A DNA stretch of 64,000 bases, from contig CAHJWI010000005.1 of assembly GCA_903642225.1 (NCBI GenBank), positions 1 to 64,000 of the forward strand. Reading direction: 5' to 3'. This document shows positions 62,796 through 64,000 of this stretch, piece by piece (the stretch's first letter is position 1; every line of letters starts with the position of its first letter). Source of the stretch: Acidobacteriaceae bacterium (GTDB taxonomy: Bacteria; Acidobacteriota; Terriglobia; Terriglobales; Acidobacteriaceae). The position numbers were made by a program, and so were the translations under genes. Under the pieces are notes generated by a model. The model was given only the letters and a program-made list of their open reading frames with translations. It was not told the origin of the DNA and searched no databases.

Positions 62796-64000
62796 GCACG
62801 TTCCTCAGCATCGGCACACCGCAGACGGAGTTATCGCCTGCCGAGATGGAGCAACACCTGAAGACTGCACTTGAGAGTCTTGGTACGCGCAAAAAGGTCC
62901 TCGCCATTCCGCCGGACTACTCCCGTGCCCACTCGCAGGCCGGCATGCTTACAGAGATGGTCTGGCACCATTACGGGCCCGCGTTGACGGACGTACTTCC
63001 GGCTCTCGGCACGCACCGCCCCATGACGGAGCCGGAGATGGCCGCCATGTTCGGCTCGACTCCCCGAGAGCTGTTTCGTGTGCACGACTGGCGGAACGAT
63101 GTTGTCACGCTTGGTGAGGTTCCCGGCAGTTTTGTACACCAGGTCAGCGAGGGTGTGCTCGATTACGAGTGGCCGGCGCAGGTGAATAGACTGGTTCGCG
63201 ATGGCGGCCACGACCTGATCCTGTCTATCGGCCAGGTGGTTCCGCATGAAGTCATCGGCATGGCGAACTACAACAAGAATGTCTTTGTCGGCACGGGCGG
63301 TGTCATGGGTATTCATCGCTCGCACTTCCTGGGTGCCGTCTATGGGATGGAGCGCATCATGGGCCGCGCGGATAACCCGGTGCGAGCCGTGTTGAACTAC
63401 GCGTCAGAGCACTTCGCGCAGCAGCTTCCAATTGTGTATGTGCTTACAGTCGTGGGCAAGAACGCAGCGGGTAAGCTCGCCGTGCGCGGCCTGTTTATCG
63501 GCGACGATTCGGAGTGCTTTTACCAAGCGGCAGCACTCGCCCTGCAGGTTAACTTCGTCATGATGGATCGCGAGATTGAGAAGGCTGTCGTGTACCTTGA
63601 CCCGCGTGAGTTCAAATCCACATGGCTTGGCAACAAGAGCATCTATCGCACCCGCATGGCACTTGCCGATGACGCCGAACTCATCGTCCTTGCACCTGGC
63701 GTGCACGAGTTTGGGGAAGATCCAACGATCGACAAGATAATCCGCCGTTACGGCTACTACGGCACACCGCAAACATTGGAGTGGACCAAGGCAGACCCGG
63801 AGCTGGCCAGCAATCTGAGCGCCGCCGCACACCTGATCCACGGTTCAAGTGAAGGTCGTTTTGAAATTACTTATTGCCCAGGTCACTTATCCCAAGAAGA
63901 AATACGACAAGCCGGCTTTAAGTACGGTGACTTAGACCAGATGTTGCGCACTTACTCTCCAGAAATCTTGCAGGATGGCTGGAACACGGTGAACGGCGAA
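62792..64000 (+). CDS. LarA-family (nickel-dependent racemase/epimerase-type) protein, 3' end outside window
   Basis: 403 codons open to the edge, starting at a GTG that overlaps uxaC (GTGA). LAIPPDYSRAHSQAG is the LarA N-terminal DxxR loop, and ALGTHRPMTEPEM and KNVFVGTGGVMGIHRSHFLGA are the cofactor-site motifs. LarA uses a nickel-pincer nucleotide for racemising or epimerising 2-hydroxyacids; relatives act on sugar acids. Coupling to uxaC suggests a uronate-derived hydroxyacid substrate, which is inference. Larger than half of the gene is visible (family about 420-520). Confidence 0.87.
   Translation, partial: MSTFLSIGTPQTELSPAEMEQHLKTALESLGTRKKVLAIPPDYSRAHSQAGMLTEMVWHHYGPALTDVLPALGTHRPMTEPEMAAMFGSTPRELFRVHDWRNDVVTLGEVPGSFVHQVSEGVLDYEWPAQVNRLVRDGGHDLILSIGQVVPHEVIGMANYNKNVFVGTGGVMGIHRSHFLGAVYGMERIMGRADNPVRAVLNYASEHFAQQLPIVYVLTVVGKNAAGKLAVRGLFIGDDSECFYQAAALALQVNFVMMDREIEKAVVYLDPREFKSTWLGNKSIYRTRMALADDAELIVLAPGVHEFGEDPTIDKIIRRYGYYGTPQTLEWTKADPELASNLSAAAHLIHGSSEGRFEITYCPGHLSQEEIRQAGFKYGDLDQMLRTYSPEILQDGWNTVNGE

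Overview
The window reads as an ordinary chromosomal stretch from a GC-rich, outer-membrane-bearing bacterium. The gene mix points to Acidobacteriota, most likely Terriglobia (Terriglobus/Granulicella/Edaphobacter-like). Supporting features are LpxL and LpxD for lipid A, a SYLF-domain protein, a DUF4142 protein, GTG/TTG starts, and many 4-nt stop/start overlaps. The assignment is an inference from content and style, not from a marker gene. There are no rRNAs, IS elements or CRISPR arrays. One tRNA gene, tRNA-Asn(GTT), is visible.

Layout. 1-1.7 kb: 3' end of thrC coupled to thrB. 1.7-2.6 kb: a lone DppC-type permease on the minus strand. 2.7-4.6 kb: a GDP-mannose 3,5-epimerase-like enzyme and a WecG/TagA glycosyltransferase, ending at a terminator, then a CAP-domain secreted protein behind a convincing sigma-54 promoter. 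5.5-9.8 kb: a small XRE regulator, tRNA-Asn, two coupled polytopic membrane proteins and an HU-like protein. 9.8-12.3 kb: dcd, a NarL-type regulator, a 475-bp gap with a strong terminator (candidate small RNA), and a SYLF protein. 12.3-14.9 kb: lpxL-like, lpxD and an unusual MobB-like P-loop gene. 14.9-19.3 kb: a lipoprotein, the fused homocysteine methyltransferase/MTHF reductase, xseB and a Nudix hydrolase. 19.3-28.1 kb: HAD phosphatase, thioredoxin, cupin, CNNM-type protein, DppB permease, TPR protein, unknown secreted protein, YfcE-like phosphodiesterase, and an overlapping xerD-xerC pair. 28.3-38.8 kb: secA, DUF4142, a sigma-54 two-component system with a proline-rich lipoprotein, rhodanese, M20 peptidase and mobA. 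38.8-48.3 kb: MlaF-like ATPase, WcaJ-like sugar transferase, nadE, purine permease, engB, an unknown-PilZ-pseudoreceiver operon, and YceI. 48.5-54.7 kb: MFS permease, phoU, nitrite/sulfite reductase, the two siroheme genes and a 5'-3' nuclease.

The most interesting part is 54.7-61.2 kb. One 1368-codon minus-strand gene joins a sodium:solute symporter, a beta-lactamase-fold serine hydrolase (AmiE-like position) and a DUF1343/NamZ exo-muramidase domain in a single chain. Next to it is a GH20 hexosaminidase, and between the two lies a decayed nagA remnant. Together they look like a muropeptide/amino-sugar scavenging locus that binds uptake to surface hydrolysis. The window ends with uxaC coupled to a LarA-family gene (uronate/hydroxyacid catabolism), cut by the right edge.
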